Assembly: GCA_045639085.1 (NCBI GenBank)
Contig: JAZUCM010000077.1
Span: 1 to 10,906, forward strand
Reading direction: 5' to 3'
From: Gastranaerophilus sp045639085
GTDB lineage: Bacteria > Cyanobacteriota > Vampirovibrionia > Gastranaerophilales > Gastranaerophilaceae
DNA length: 10,906 nucleotides
Part shown: piece by piece, positions 1 to 6,763 of the stretch
Numbering within the stretch: the stretch's first letter is position 1
How the letters are laid out: every line of letters starts with the position of its first letter
Made by a program: the position numbers and the translations under genes
Notes under the pieces: generated by a model
The model's input: the letters and a program-made list of their open reading frames with translations, nothing else
Told to the model about the DNA's origin: nothing
The model's database searches: none

Positions 1-99
1 CTTGTTAATAAATACGTGCTAATCTATAACAATAGGCCACAGTGGAACAAAAATAAACTGTCTCCGTGCAGATACAGAGATTTTTTATTGGCTGCTTAA
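1..99 (+). CDS. IS3-family transposase, C-terminal fragment (cut by window edge)
   Basis: Frame 1 is open from the first base and ends in TAA at 97-99, giving the last 32 residues of a protein. The peptide contains YNNRPQWNKNKLSPCRYRD. This matches the usual end of IS3-family DDE transposases (OrfB, rve integrase core), where a Y-N-x-x-R-P-Q stretch is followed by L-S-P-x-x-Y-R. The gene would catalyse transposition of the element. Most of it lies left of the window, so whether it is intact cannot be judged. The same 32 residues are encoded at the far right end on the opposite strand. Confidence 0.85.
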   Translation, partial: LVNKYVLIYNNRPQWNKNKLSPCRYRDFLLAA

Positions 100-128
100 T
101 TTGTGTCCAGGTTTTGGGGACCACTTCA
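1..128 (+). mobile_element. IS3-family insertion sequence, right end (partial)
   Basis: The transposase stop at 97-99 is followed by a short tail that reads, towards the element, TGAAGTGGTCCCCAAAACCT and then GGACACA. This is the style of IS3/IS150-group terminal inverted repeats, which begin TG and contain CCCCAAAA..TGGACA. I place the element boundary at 128, where the repeat ends in CA. The 128 bases are identical, as far as I can read, to the reverse complement of 10769-10896, and identity breaks at base 133. The other end and any target duplication are outside the window. Confidence 0.8.
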
Positions 129-133
129 TATTC

Positions 134-190
134 ACTTATTGTCTTATTGACTTATTCACTTTTACAACTCATTAACTCATTAACTTTATC
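134..190 (+). repeat. Degenerate 8-bp tandem repeat next to the IS end
   Basis: Seven octamers follow one another: acttattg, tcttattg, acttattc, acttttac, then one extra base, actcatta, actcatta, actttatc. The consensus is about ACTTATTN. The first three to four units recur beside the other IS end at 10736-10768. The function is unknown. It may be the preferred target of the IS or a dispersed intergenic repeat. Confidence 0.55.
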
Positions 191-213
191 AAGATGGGGG
201 ATTTATTAAATTT

Positions 214-244
214 TTGTAAACAAAATAATAAGATATGTTAAAAT
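214..244 (+). promoter_or_regulatory. Candidate promoter for the symporter/ACT operon
   Basis: An extended -10 (TG at 236-237, then TAAAAT at 239-244) lies downstream of TTGTAA at 214-219. The spacer is 19 bp, longer than the ideal 17. Transcription would start near 251, leaving a leader of roughly 75 bases before the ATG at 327. This is pattern matching in AT-rich DNA and therefore weak. Confidence 0.3.
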
Positions 245-311
245 TACCATGTTTGTAGTAAAATTGATATACATTGGTTATTATTGATGTGATGGAAGTA
301 TGACAACCCCG

Positions 312-320
312 AAAGGAAGA
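312..320 (+). promoter_or_regulatory. Ribosome binding site that sets the symporter start at 327
   Basis: AAAGGAAGA sits 6 bases upstream of ATG 327, a normal Shine-Dalgarno distance. The alternative ATG at 300 has only a crowded GGAAG at 294-298. The signal-like N-terminus starting at 327 agrees with this choice. Confidence 0.55.
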
Positions 321-326
321 GTATTG

Positions 327-1925
327 ATGCAGAAATTATTAATTGTACTATTTACACTGATTTTATCTATGCCGAAAGCAATGGCGATGAACGTAGACGC
401 CTTTATTGACGAAAAATTGGCACCTATTACAAACGCTATTTCGAACCTAATTTTCTGCCCAATGCCCGGAACAGAAGTTCCTATAATTATTTTCTGGATT
501 TTATTTGCAGGAATATTTTTCACCTTTTTCTTCCGCGGACTTTCAGTCTGGGGATTCAAACACGCAATCGACACGGTAATCTGTCACGATAAAGATCACG
601 CAGATAACCACGACGAAAACGATAGCAACACAGGAGAAGTTTCATCACTTCAGGCTCTGGCAACCGCACTATCCGGCACTATCGGTATCGGAAGTATCGC
701 AGGTGTTGCAATTTCTATCTCTATCGGCGGACCCGGCGCTGCGTTTTGGATTTTTGCCGGCGCACTTTTGGGTATGTCAATAAAGTTCGTTGAAGCTGCT
801 GCAGCCGTTAAATACAGAAGGTTTAACCTGGATGGAAGTGTTTCCGGCGGACCAATGCACTACATCGCACACGGCTTGACCAGAAAAAAACTCAGACCTC
901 TTGGCCAAACATTGGCGATAATTTTTGCGACACTTTGTATCGGTGGCGCAATCACCGGCGGTAATATGATTCAAATTAACCAGGCTGCACATCAATTAAT
1001 GTTAATTACAGGCGGCGAATCCAGCTTTTTACACGGCTGCGCGTGGGCGTTTGGTTTATTTGTAGCAATTCTTGTCGGCGCAGCTGTTGTCGGCGGGATT
1101 AAAAGTATTGCAAAAGTAACAACAATTCTTGTTCCGTCAATGTGTTTCTTATACATCGGCGCTGGTCTAATCGTAATCTTGGCGAATTTCGCAAACATTC
1201 CTCACGCAATATGGGTAATTTGTAAAGAAGCTTTCGCACCTGAAGCCGTTGCCGGCGGGGTTTTTGGAACGATTATCATCGGCCTGAGACGTTCCGTTCA
1301 ATCTAACGAGGCAGGAACAGGGGCTGCCGCTATTGCTTACGCAGCAGTAAAAACAAAAGAACCGATTTCTCAAGGTTTTGTTTCTATCCTGGAAACATTT
1401 TTGACCGGCGTACTTTGCTTGTTGACATCATTCACCATCGTATTTACAGGCTCATACCTCAATCAAAGTGAAGGAATTTCCGGCATTGAACTTGCCTCAA
1501 GCGCTTTTGAATCAGTAATTCCATTCTTCCCGTACATTTTGTCAGTTGTAGTTATAATGTTTGCGCTATCAACCCTTATATCTTGGGCATACTACGGCCA
1601 AAAAGCTTGGAACTACTTGTTCGGCGAAGGTAAAAAACGCAACTTGACGTTCAATATTTTGTACTGCCTGTTTATCGTAATTGGTTCAGCAATGAATGTT
1701 AAATCAATTATCGACATCACTGACGCAATGATGATCGCAATGTCCATCCCTAACCTCATCGCGCTTTACATCTTGGCGCCGGAAATCAAACAAGATATGT
1801 TTGATTATTGCAGAAGATTTAAGGTTGGAACCTGGATTTACAGAGATAAATTGGGCTTGGCACCAGCTCCGGCAGCAATCACAGTTAATACAGAGGATGA
1901 TAAAACATGTCCGACAAACAAATAA
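327..1925 (+). CDS. Sodium:alanine symporter (AGCS family)
   Basis: This is an integral inner-membrane symporter of the alanine/glycine:cation family, which imports small neutral amino acids with Na+. Family blocks are clear in the 532-residue product: Q109-ALATALSGTIGIG, then IAGV and ISIGGPGAAFW (about 117-141), LLGMSIKFVEA (148-157), GGPMHYI (174-180), and later NEAGTGAAAIAYAA. The block usually reading G-N-I-A-G has Ser for Asn here (GSIAG). The first 20 residues look like a signal peptide or first helix (MQKLLIVLFTLILSMPKAMA). A hydrophilic His/Asp-rich loop follows at about 86-100. I chose the ATG at 327 because AAAGGAAGA at 312-320 lies 6 bases before it; the in-frame ATG at 300 has its GGAAG only one base away. 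It overlaps the next gene by 19 bp. Substrate is inferred from the family only. Confidence 0.9.
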   Translation: MQKLLIVLFTLILSMPKAMAMNVDAFIDEKLAPITNAISNLIFCPMPGTEVPIIIFWILFAGIFFTFFFRGLSVWGFKHAIDTVICHDKDHADNHDENDSNTGEVSSLQALATALSGTIGIGSIAGVAISISIGGPGAAFWIFAGALLGMSIKFVEAAAAVKYRRFNLDGSVSGGPMHYIAHGLTRKKLRPLGQTLAIIFATLCIGGAITGGNMIQINQAAHQLMLITGGESSFLHGCAWAFGLFVAILVGAAVVGGIKSIAKVTTILVPSMCFLYIGAGLIVILANFANIPHAIWVICKEAFAPEAVAGGVFGTIIIGLRRSVQSNEAGTGAAAIAYAAVKTKEPISQGFVSILETFLTGVLCLLTSFTIVFTGSYLNQSEGISGIELASSAFESVIPFFPYILSVVVIMFALSTLISWAYYGQKAWNYLFGEGKKRNLTFNILYCLFIVIGSAMNVKSIIDITDAMMIAMSIPNLIALYILAPEIKQDMFDYCRRFKVGTWIYRDKLGLAPAPAAITVNTEDDKTCPTNK

Positions 1926-2185
1926 TCATAACAGTATCAGGCGTTGACAAAATCGGCATCGTCGCTCGCGTAACAGCAGAACTCGCACGACTCAACGTCA
2001 ACATCGAAGATATCAAACAAACCCTAATGCAAGGCCATTTTGTAATGTTCATGCTGGGCAACATTTCAAACTCCACTTTTTCATTTGCCGAAATAAAAGA
2101 AGGATTGACAAATATTGGCAAAGAAATGGGGATGGAAATCTGGATTCAACGCAAAGAAATCTTTGATAATATGCACAATATTTAA
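1907..2185 (+). CDS. Small ACT-domain protein (UPF0237 type)
   Basis: The 92-residue product is a single ACT fold, a small-molecule (often amino-acid) binding regulatory domain. The opening IIITVSGVDKIGIVARVTAEL followed by NVNIEDIKQTLMQGHFVMFM is the typical ACT pattern, with the ligand-loop Gly at G17, and resembles stand-alone UPF0237 and glycine-cleavage-repressor-like proteins. The length is normal for the stand-alone family. Its ATG lies inside the end of the symporter gene (19-bp overlap), with AGAGG at 1892-1896 ten bases upstream, so translation is probably coupled. Sitting with an amino-acid symporter suggests an amino-acid sensing role, but that is inference. A terminator follows directly. 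Confidence 0.85.
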   Translation: MSDKQIIITVSGVDKIGIVARVTAELARLNVNIEDIKQTLMQGHFVMFMLGNISNSTFSFAEIKEGLTNIGKEMGMEIWIQRKEIFDNMHNI

Positions 2186-2189
2186 AAAA

Positions 2190-2213
2190 GGCGGGAATTA
2201 ATCCCGTCTTTTT
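2190..2213. terminator. Rho-independent terminator, probably bidirectional
   Basis: GGCGGGA (2190-2196) pairs with TCCCGTC (2202-2208) around an ATTAA loop, with one G-U pair. It is followed by TTTTT at 2209-2213. An A-run at 2184-2189 gives a T tail on the other strand, so it can also end the - strand operon whose last stop is at 2240. It lies in a 54-bp gap between convergent genes. Confidence 0.85.
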
Positions 2214-2239
2214 AACGTCTAAACTTCTTTTGGCCCTTG

Positions 2240-3202
2240 TCAAATTCCTAGACACGTTGCAACGATTAGAATAATCGACATATACATCATAATGTTGCGC
2301 GAAAGCAAAAGACGGAAATAAAAACTTTCGGCACCGTCTTTAACCACTTGAGCCCAGTTATCAAGTGGAAAATTCAGTTTATTTATTCGCGGCAAAACTG
2401 TTTTGTCCGTGTTAAACTGTCGTAATTCTTTGAACAGCCATATTATATACGGTAAAGTTATAAAACCTATTAGGTAGAAATAATTTTCGCTGACAAAAGT
2501 TAAGATAGAAAGGGCGAAAAATCCGACGGCAAAAAACACCCCAAGGAGCCAAAGAGCCTTGTTTTTATCGCCTATTCGGCACGCGAGAGTTTTTTTGTGA
2601 GAATATTTATCTCCGTCATAATCGAGCAGAGTGTGAGTGAAAAGAAATTGTTCAGAGAACATAACACTCACAAGAGAAAGTAAAAGAACAGCCAGCGAGA
2701 ATTCTCCCGTCATGACATAATAAGTACCTTCAAATAGTAGCGGACCATAGATAATTCCGACGGCAAGTTCACTTAGTCCAACCAAAGAACATTTTTGATA
2801 AAAAAGTACAATTAATCCGGCAATCGCCATAAGCCAACAAACATGTGGGCCGCTAAGGAAAAATAGGATTATCCCAATAAGCGTTGCGATACCGCACATT
2901 ACGATAATTGCAAGTTTGATTTCTTCAAGCGATATTATATTTTGACAAATGAGCCTGCATTTGCCTTTTTGAACAGTTTGAGAAAGAGTTTTGTCGGCCG
3001 AGATTATTTTGTAGTCGAGATAATCATCGATAAGGTTTGTTGCCAAATGCGCAAGCTGAATCCCTAAACCGGCGAGAAGTCCAAGCCAAAGATTGCCACC
3101 GTTTTTCAGCCCGAAAACAAAAACGGTCGCCCACGACATTATAGTTATCGGCATCGAAAACGCCCTTACACACTCAAGCCAGTTTGTGATTTTTTGTTTC
3201 AT
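2240..3202 (-). CDS. UbiA-superfamily prenyltransferase, MenA-like
   Basis: This polytopic membrane enzyme family transfers a polyprenyl chain onto an aromatic or other acceptor; MenA acts on 1,4-dihydroxy-2-naphthoate in menaquinone synthesis. The first Asp-rich motif is N56-L-I-D-D-Y-L-D63. The second is D194-Y-D-G-D198, followed by KKTLACRIG. The stretch GLSELAVGIIYGPLLFEGTYY (142-162) is the block that separates MenA-like proteins from UbiA. The length of 320 residues is usual. The start ATG at 3202 forms an ATGA overlap with the stop of the 72-residue gene, and AAAGGGA lies at 3211-3217. It is the last gene of the nanE operon, an unusual place for a quinone gene, and no other men gene is in the window, so the substrate is uncertain. 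Confidence 0.8.
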   Translation of the reverse strand: MKQKITNWLECVRAFSMPITIMSWATVFVFGLKNGGNLWLGLLAGLGIQLAHLATNLIDDYLDYKIISADKTLSQTVQKGKCRLICQNIISLEEIKLAIIVMCGIATLIGIILFFLSGPHVCWLMAIAGLIVLFYQKCSLVGLSELAVGIIYGPLLFEGTYYVMTGEFSLAVLLLSLVSVMFSEQFLFTHTLLDYDGDKYSHKKTLACRIGDKNKALWLLGVFFAVGFFALSILTFVSENYFYLIGFITLPYIIWLFKELRQFNTDKTVLPRINKLNFPLDNWAQVVKDGAESFYFRLLLSRNIMMYMSIILIVATCLGI

Positions 3203-3417
3203 TTCAAAATCCCTTTCTTACTTTTGACAGCTTCGTAGCTGGCGCCGGCCTCGAGAATTTCTTCGGCACTCATCCCAAACAATGTTATCAGGTTTTCTGC
3301 CTCGCGTGGAGAAGTTTCTAAAATTTTTACAACTTCTTTTACAGCGTCTTCGCGGCTAAGGCTCGAGAATTGGTTATAAATTCCCAGTTGAAAACTTCTT
3401 TTTTTCGCTTTACCCAT
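3199..3417 (-). CDS. Small conserved-looking protein of unknown function (72 aa)
   Basis: I do not recognise this family. The product has a basic N-terminus (MGKAKKRSF) and then appears all-helical. SREDAVKEVVKILETSPREA and the following ENLITLFGMSAEEILEAG give two or three short amphipathic helices that could form a helical bundle or a helix-turn-helix-like unit. It has no membrane segment, signal peptide or cysteines. It is very likely real: it overlaps the kinase gene by 8 bp upstream and the prenyltransferase by an ATGA 4-bp overlap downstream, and GGAG lies a suitable distance before its ATG. It may bind or regulate one of its neighbours, but nothing shown here proves that. Confidence 0.7.
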   Translation of the reverse strand: MGKAKKRSFQLGIYNQFSSLSREDAVKEVVKILETSPREAENLITLFGMSAEEILEAGASYEAVKSKKGILK

Positions 3418-4273
3418 TGTTCAATTTCTCCATTGCCAACAATCCTGCGCCAATCATGCCGGCATAGTTGCCCGCACTTGCGTGGCGGATTTTGAGCGGC
3501 TGAGTGACGATTTCTTTGTTGACTTCGCGCTCCAAGTATTCCGCGTCAAGGAATTCCCCCATTGAGCCTGAAAGCACAATTACGTCAGGGTCGAAAAGGT
3601 TTGCAAGTCCGATTAACCCGGCAAGAACATCGTTTTGCCAGCGCCCAATTATTTCTGTCATATTTTTTTCTATGACGTCATAGGTGGTAATTCCCGAATT
3701 TTCCGTCATTTCTTGGGCCGTTATCCGTAAACCTGTGCCGGATGTATAGGCTTCAAAGCAATCCCAAGAACCACAAGTACATTTACGACGCTTATCAGGA
3801 TAGAGTTTGAAATGCATTTCGCCTGCCGCGCCGCTTTTACCCTTATAAAGTTTGTTGTCTAAGATTATTCCGCCGCCGACACCTGTTCCAAAGGTAAGCA
3901 TGATAGAATACGGCATTCCTTTTGATGCGCCCAAGATATGTTCCGCCCAGGCCGCTGCGTTGGCATCGTTTTCAACAAAAACAGGTTTTGAAGAAAGTGA
4001 ACGAAAATCCATAGTCGGGTATTCAGGCGCGATATTGCCAGTTGAACCTAAAATGCCGGAATTTTCATTATTGACAGCACCACAAGTTGCGATTCCGATT
4101 ACATCGACGTCGTTTTCGTGTTTTTTGACAATGTTTTCCAATGTCGTTTTAATTTCGACAAAAGTTTTTGGGGTAGAATGTTTTTCTATTTCGCCCAAAA
4201 TCTCACCGCTTTCATTGATGACGGTATTGTAAATTTTAGTGCCGCCAATATCTATAACCAACGCTTTTTTCAT
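3410..4273 (-). CDS. nanK: ROK-family sugar kinase, probable N-acetylmannosamine kinase
   Basis: This is a cytoplasmic ATP-dependent sugar kinase. The phosphate loop is DIGGTK (8-13). The catalytic Asp lies in ENDANAAAWAE (D103), and GTGVGGGI (129-136) is the second phosphate motif. The ROK zinc cluster CTCGSWDC (C165, C167, C172) is followed by FEAYTSGTGL. The upstream zinc histidine block usually reads G-E-hydrophobic-G-H but here reads G151-E-M-H154, one residue shorter. The length of 287 is usual. The ATG follows the nanE stop with no gap (TAAATG), with AGAGGA just upstream. Pairing with nanE suggests ManNAc is the substrate, yielding ManNAc-6-P. A glucokinase is the alternative, since ROK specificity cannot be read from these motifs. 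Confidence 0.8.
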   Translation of the reverse strand: MKKALVIDIGGTKIYNTVINESGEILGEIEKHSTPKTFVEIKTTLENIVKKHENDVDVIGIATCGAVNNENSGILGSTGNIAPEYPTMDFRSLSSKPVFVENDANAAAWAEHILGASKGMPYSIMLTFGTGVGGGIILDNKLYKGKSGAAGEMHFKLYPDKRRKCTCGSWDCFEAYTSGTGLRITAQEMTENSGITTYDVIEKNMTEIIGRWQNDVLAGLIGLANLFDPDVIVLSGSMGEFLDAEYLEREVNKEIVTQPLKIRHASAGNYAGMIGAGLLAMEKLNNG

Positions 4274-4960
4274 TTAGAATCCTCTATTTTGCACAAATCT
4301 TTTTGTAATAAGTTGCGGACGAGTTATCGCAGAACCAATAACGACGCAATGGGCACCAAGTTCAAACGCTTTTTGAACGTGTTCCGGGGTCCAAATTCTT
4401 CCCTCTAAAACAACTGGAACTTTTAGGGTTGAAACTAAATTTTTCAACAGTTCGAAATCAGGTTCATCGGTATCATTTGGAGAATTTTGGGTATAACCTG
4501 AAAGTGTTGTGGAAATCAAATCTGCGCCACATTCTTGGGCAAAAAGGCCTTCATCCAGAGTTGAAATATCTGCCATCGCGATGCGCTTATTTATGTGAAT
4601 GTACTTGACAATTTCTTCAACTGAACAATCCTCATGAGGGCGTTTCGTTCCGTCGAATGCAACGATATCCGCGCCGGCCTTGATGAGTTCTAAAACATCT
4701 TTGATTGATGGCGTAATGTAAACGATCTCTTTCCAGTTCGGCGGAATTACAGAAGGTTTTGTAAGCCCGATTACAGGAATATCAAAAAGCCCTTTTGCGT
4801 TCCTAACGTCCCTTGAACCCGCAACTCTGAGAGCGCCCGCCCCGCCTTTTACGACAGACTTCATCATAGCAATCATACAGATTTCGTTATAAAGCGGCTC
4901 GTTGGGCATCGCCTGGCAGGATACAACAATTTTGTTTTTTAAACGGTTAATTATTTCCAT
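4274..4960 (-). CDS. nanE: N-acetylmannosamine-6-phosphate 2-epimerase
   Basis: This cytoplasmic TIM-barrel enzyme converts ManNAc-6-P to GlcNAc-6-P in sialic acid and ManNAc catabolism. NanE blocks run through the protein: KIVVSCQAMPNEPLY (10-24), GGAGALRVAG (39-48), PVIGLTK with the likely catalytic Lys68, YITPS (81-85), AGADIVAFDGTKRP (95-108), MADIST (129-134), DLISTTLSGYT (147-157), LEGRIWTPE (185-193) and GSAITRP (209-215). The length of 228 is typical. It is the first gene of the - strand operon, directly followed by the ROK kinase. No sialate lyase (nanA) or transporter lies in the window, so free ManNAc or another ManNAc source may be the input. Confidence 0.93.
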   Translation of the reverse strand: MEIINRLKNKIVVSCQAMPNEPLYNEICMIAMMKSVVKGGAGALRVAGSRDVRNAKGLFDIPVIGLTKPSVIPPNWKEIVYITPSIKDVLELIKAGADIVAFDGTKRPHEDCSVEEIVKYIHINKRIAMADISTLDEGLFAQECGADLISTTLSGYTQNSPNDTDEPDFELLKNLVSTLKVPVVLEGRIWTPEHVQKAFELGAHCVVIGSAITRPQLITKRFVQNRGF

Positions 4961-4967
4961 CTCTTAA

Positions 4968-4973
4968 ATTATA
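4968..4973 (-). promoter_or_regulatory. Candidate -10 box upstream of nanE
   Basis: A perfect TATAAT is read on the - strand only 7 bases before the nanE ATG, with no good -35 (ACCGCA at a 17-bp spacing). If used, the transcript would be almost leaderless, although a weak AAGAG lies in between. It could be chance in an AT-rich divergent gap. Confidence 0.2.
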
Positions 4974-4995
4974 AACCAAAAATTTTTGTTTGCGG

Positions 4996-5001
4996 TATAA
5001 T
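4996..5001 (+). promoter_or_regulatory. Candidate -10 box for the M16 peptidase / HEPN-MNT unit
   Basis: TATAAT on the + strand would start transcription near 5008, about 19 bases before the ATG at 5027, with AAAGGG in between. The -35 region is poor. The in-frame ATG at 5000 overlaps this box, which favours 5027 as the translation start. Confidence 0.35.
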
Positions 5002-5026
5002 GTTGTTAATTGTAAAGGGTTATAGA

Positions 5027-6352
5027 ATGAAAAAAAGTTTTGTTGAATATCCGTACCTAACAGAAAAAGTTGAGATAATTGAGAGAGAAAACGGGCATAA
5101 GATTGTATTAGCACACAAAGAAGGTGAATTGGTTAATGTTTCTTCATGGGTTAAAACCGGCTCAATTAATGAAGATGATACGAATAACGGCATTTCGCAT
5201 TTCCTTGAGCACTTAATGTTTAAAGGCACAAAAAAACATCCTGTAGGTGAATTTGACAGAATTCTTGAGGCTAAGGGCGGAATTGTAAACGCTGCGACGT
5301 GGAAGGATTATACATTCTACTATGTAACTTTGCCTAAAGGTCAAAACGATGAAAACCTTTATCTTGCAATTGATTTACACTCTGATATGATGACGGGAGC
5401 AATTCTACCGCCGGAAGAAATCGGTGCGCCGTTTGATTTAAACGACACACAAGTTACCGACAAGCGCGAACGCCATGTTGTTATAGAAGAGATCAGAATG
5501 CGCAAAGATCAAAATTGGACCAAAGTTTACAACGCGTGTAATTATAACATGTACACTCAACATCCGTATAAGCGTGATGTTATCGGCACGCCGGAGATTA
5601 TTTCTCAAGTTACGCAAGAACAAATAATGGATTATTATAAAACCCATTACACCCCTGAAAATATTACAACAATTATTGTTGGAGATTTTGACAGAGAAAA
5701 AGTTCTTGAAGCTGTAGTAAAAGGTTTTGACTTTATCGGTGTAAAGAAAGCTCCGCGGCGCGAAAATATAATTGATTCCCCGGTTGCGCAAACAAAACTT
5801 GTTGAAAATACAGCAAATGCCAACACCGGTTATGCAATGTTCGGATTTTTAGGGCCAAAAGCATGTGAATTAAAAGCCAACATCGCCCTTGACTTAATCA
5901 GTATCATCCTTGGCGAAGGAACAAGTTCACGTTTGTATCAAAATTTAATCGAAAAACAACCAGAACCTATTGTTAATTACGTTGATTCAACGCACTATCA
6001 ATTTAAAGATGGAAACAATTTCTTTATTCAAGCTAATTTTAGGCCCGAAAACAAAGACAACGTAATTACTATGCTAAAAGTTGAATTAGAGAAACTTTTA
6101 AGCGAAAAAATTACAGACAAAGAACTCCTAAAAGCAAAGAAAAAAACGAAGTCACGTTTTGCAGAAAATGCCGAAACAGTTAGCGAAATCGGAGAAACTA
6201 TCGGCTATTACATGACGGTTTGCGATGATTTAAAACTTGTCGAAGACTATTTACGCGATCTGGAAAACATTACAATTGAGGATTTAGAAGAAGCGGTTCG
6301 ATCTTATTTGAACATCAACAATGCAGTGATTTCCATTCTGATGCCGGAGTAA
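5027..6352 (+). CDS. M16-family zinc metallopeptidase (processing-peptidase-like)
   Basis: This is an inverzincin-type peptidase. The zinc motif is H58-F-L-E61-H62, in the usual setting NGISHFLEHLMFKGT. The distal zinc ligand is expected in HVVIEEIRM (E154 or E155). That spacing is about 90 residues, longer than the usual mid-70s, because of an extra loop (PPEEIGAPFDLND and on, about 128-145). The second half, from about residue 245, is an M16_C domain with the typical LGEGTSSRLYQNL block. The 441 residues fit a single-chain bacterial M16B member. I chose ATG 5027 (MKKSFVEYP) because AAAGGG at 5014-5019 lies 7 bases upstream. There is no signal peptide, so it is probably cytoplasmic. The HEPN gene follows after 9 bases. 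The substrate is unknown. Confidence 0.88.
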   Translation: MKKSFVEYPYLTEKVEIIERENGHKIVLAHKEGELVNVSSWVKTGSINEDDTNNGISHFLEHLMFKGTKKHPVGEFDRILEAKGGIVNAATWKDYTFYYVTLPKGQNDENLYLAIDLHSDMMTGAILPPEEIGAPFDLNDTQVTDKRERHVVIEEIRMRKDQNWTKVYNACNYNMYTQHPYKRDVIGTPEIISQVTQEQIMDYYKTHYTPENITTIIVGDFDREKVLEAVVKGFDFIGVKKAPRRENIIDSPVAQTKLVENTANANTGYAMFGFLGPKACELKANIALDLISIILGEGTSSRLYQNLIEKQPEPIVNYVDSTHYQFKDGNNFFIQANFRPENKDNVITMLKVELEKLLSEKITDKELLKAKKKTKSRFAENAETVSEIGETIGYYMTVCDDLKLVEDYLRDLENITIEDLEEAVRSYLNINNAVISILMPE

Positions 6353-6361
6353 GGTGGATTT

Positions 6362-6763
6362 ATGTCAAGAATATTTGAAAGAATTGAAAATTTTAACAGA
6401 GCATTCAATTTGTTTGTAGAAATGCGCAATTCGTACGTTGCAGAGAAAAATAGCAACGCATATCGTTTGGCATTGGCAAAAAGTTTTAAAATTGCCTGTG
6501 AACAAGGTTGGAAGGTGATTAAGGATTATTTATTTATGAAAAATATTCAAGCTGACACCCCCAAAGACACTATCAAAAAGGCATATAATTCCAACATCAT
6601 TGAAAATGGACAAATTTGGATCGATATGATAAACGACCGAAATGCGACTTCTCACGAATATAATATTGACAAGGTTGATATGATTTTAGAAAAAATCAGT
6701 ACAACTTATTATGATGAACTTGTTTTATTTAAAAATTGGTTGCGAGGTGTTAATGGAATATAA
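6362..6763 (+). CDS. HEPN-domain protein, HepT-type toxin (HI0074 family)
   Basis: This 133-residue all-helical protein matches the HI0074 'nucleotidyltransferase substrate-binding' family. The block R93-N-A-T-S-H98-E-Y100 is the R-x4-H-x-Y motif of HepT: Arg and His form the HEPN RNase site, and the Tyr is the residue AMPylated by the partner MntA in characterised systems. In those systems HepT is an RNase toxin neutralised by its MNT partner. The length is normal and no key residue is missing. AAGGTGGA lies at 6351-6358 before the ATG. It starts 9 bases after the peptidase stop and overlaps the next gene by 11 bp. Toxicity is inferred from the family and has not been shown. Confidence 0.87.
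   Translation: MSRIFERIENFNRAFNLFVEMRNSYVAEKNSNAYRLALAKSFKIACEQGWKVIKDYLFMKNIQADTPKDTIKKAYNSNIIENGQIWIDMINDRNATSHEYNIDKVDMILEKISTTYYDELVLFKNWLRGVNGI

Noticed and set aside
300..326. Earlier ATG (300) for the symporter
   Set aside because: Its GGAAG is only one base upstream and the added residues (MTTPKGRVL) precede a clean signal-like start at 327 that has a well-spaced AAAGGAAGA.
3852..4408. Two + strand ORFs opposite the kinase and epimerase genes
   Set aside because: Both are antisense shadows of genes with complete, in-order family motifs on the - strand.
5000..5026. Earlier ATG (5000) for the M16 peptidase
   Set aside because: It overlaps the candidate TATAAT box and has no ribosome site, while ATG 5027 has AAAGGG at the right distance.
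6711..6752. Earlier ATG (6711) for the MNT gene
   Set aside because: It lies well inside the HEPN coding sequence. The ATG at 6753 has GAGG five bases upstream and gives the standard family N-terminus.
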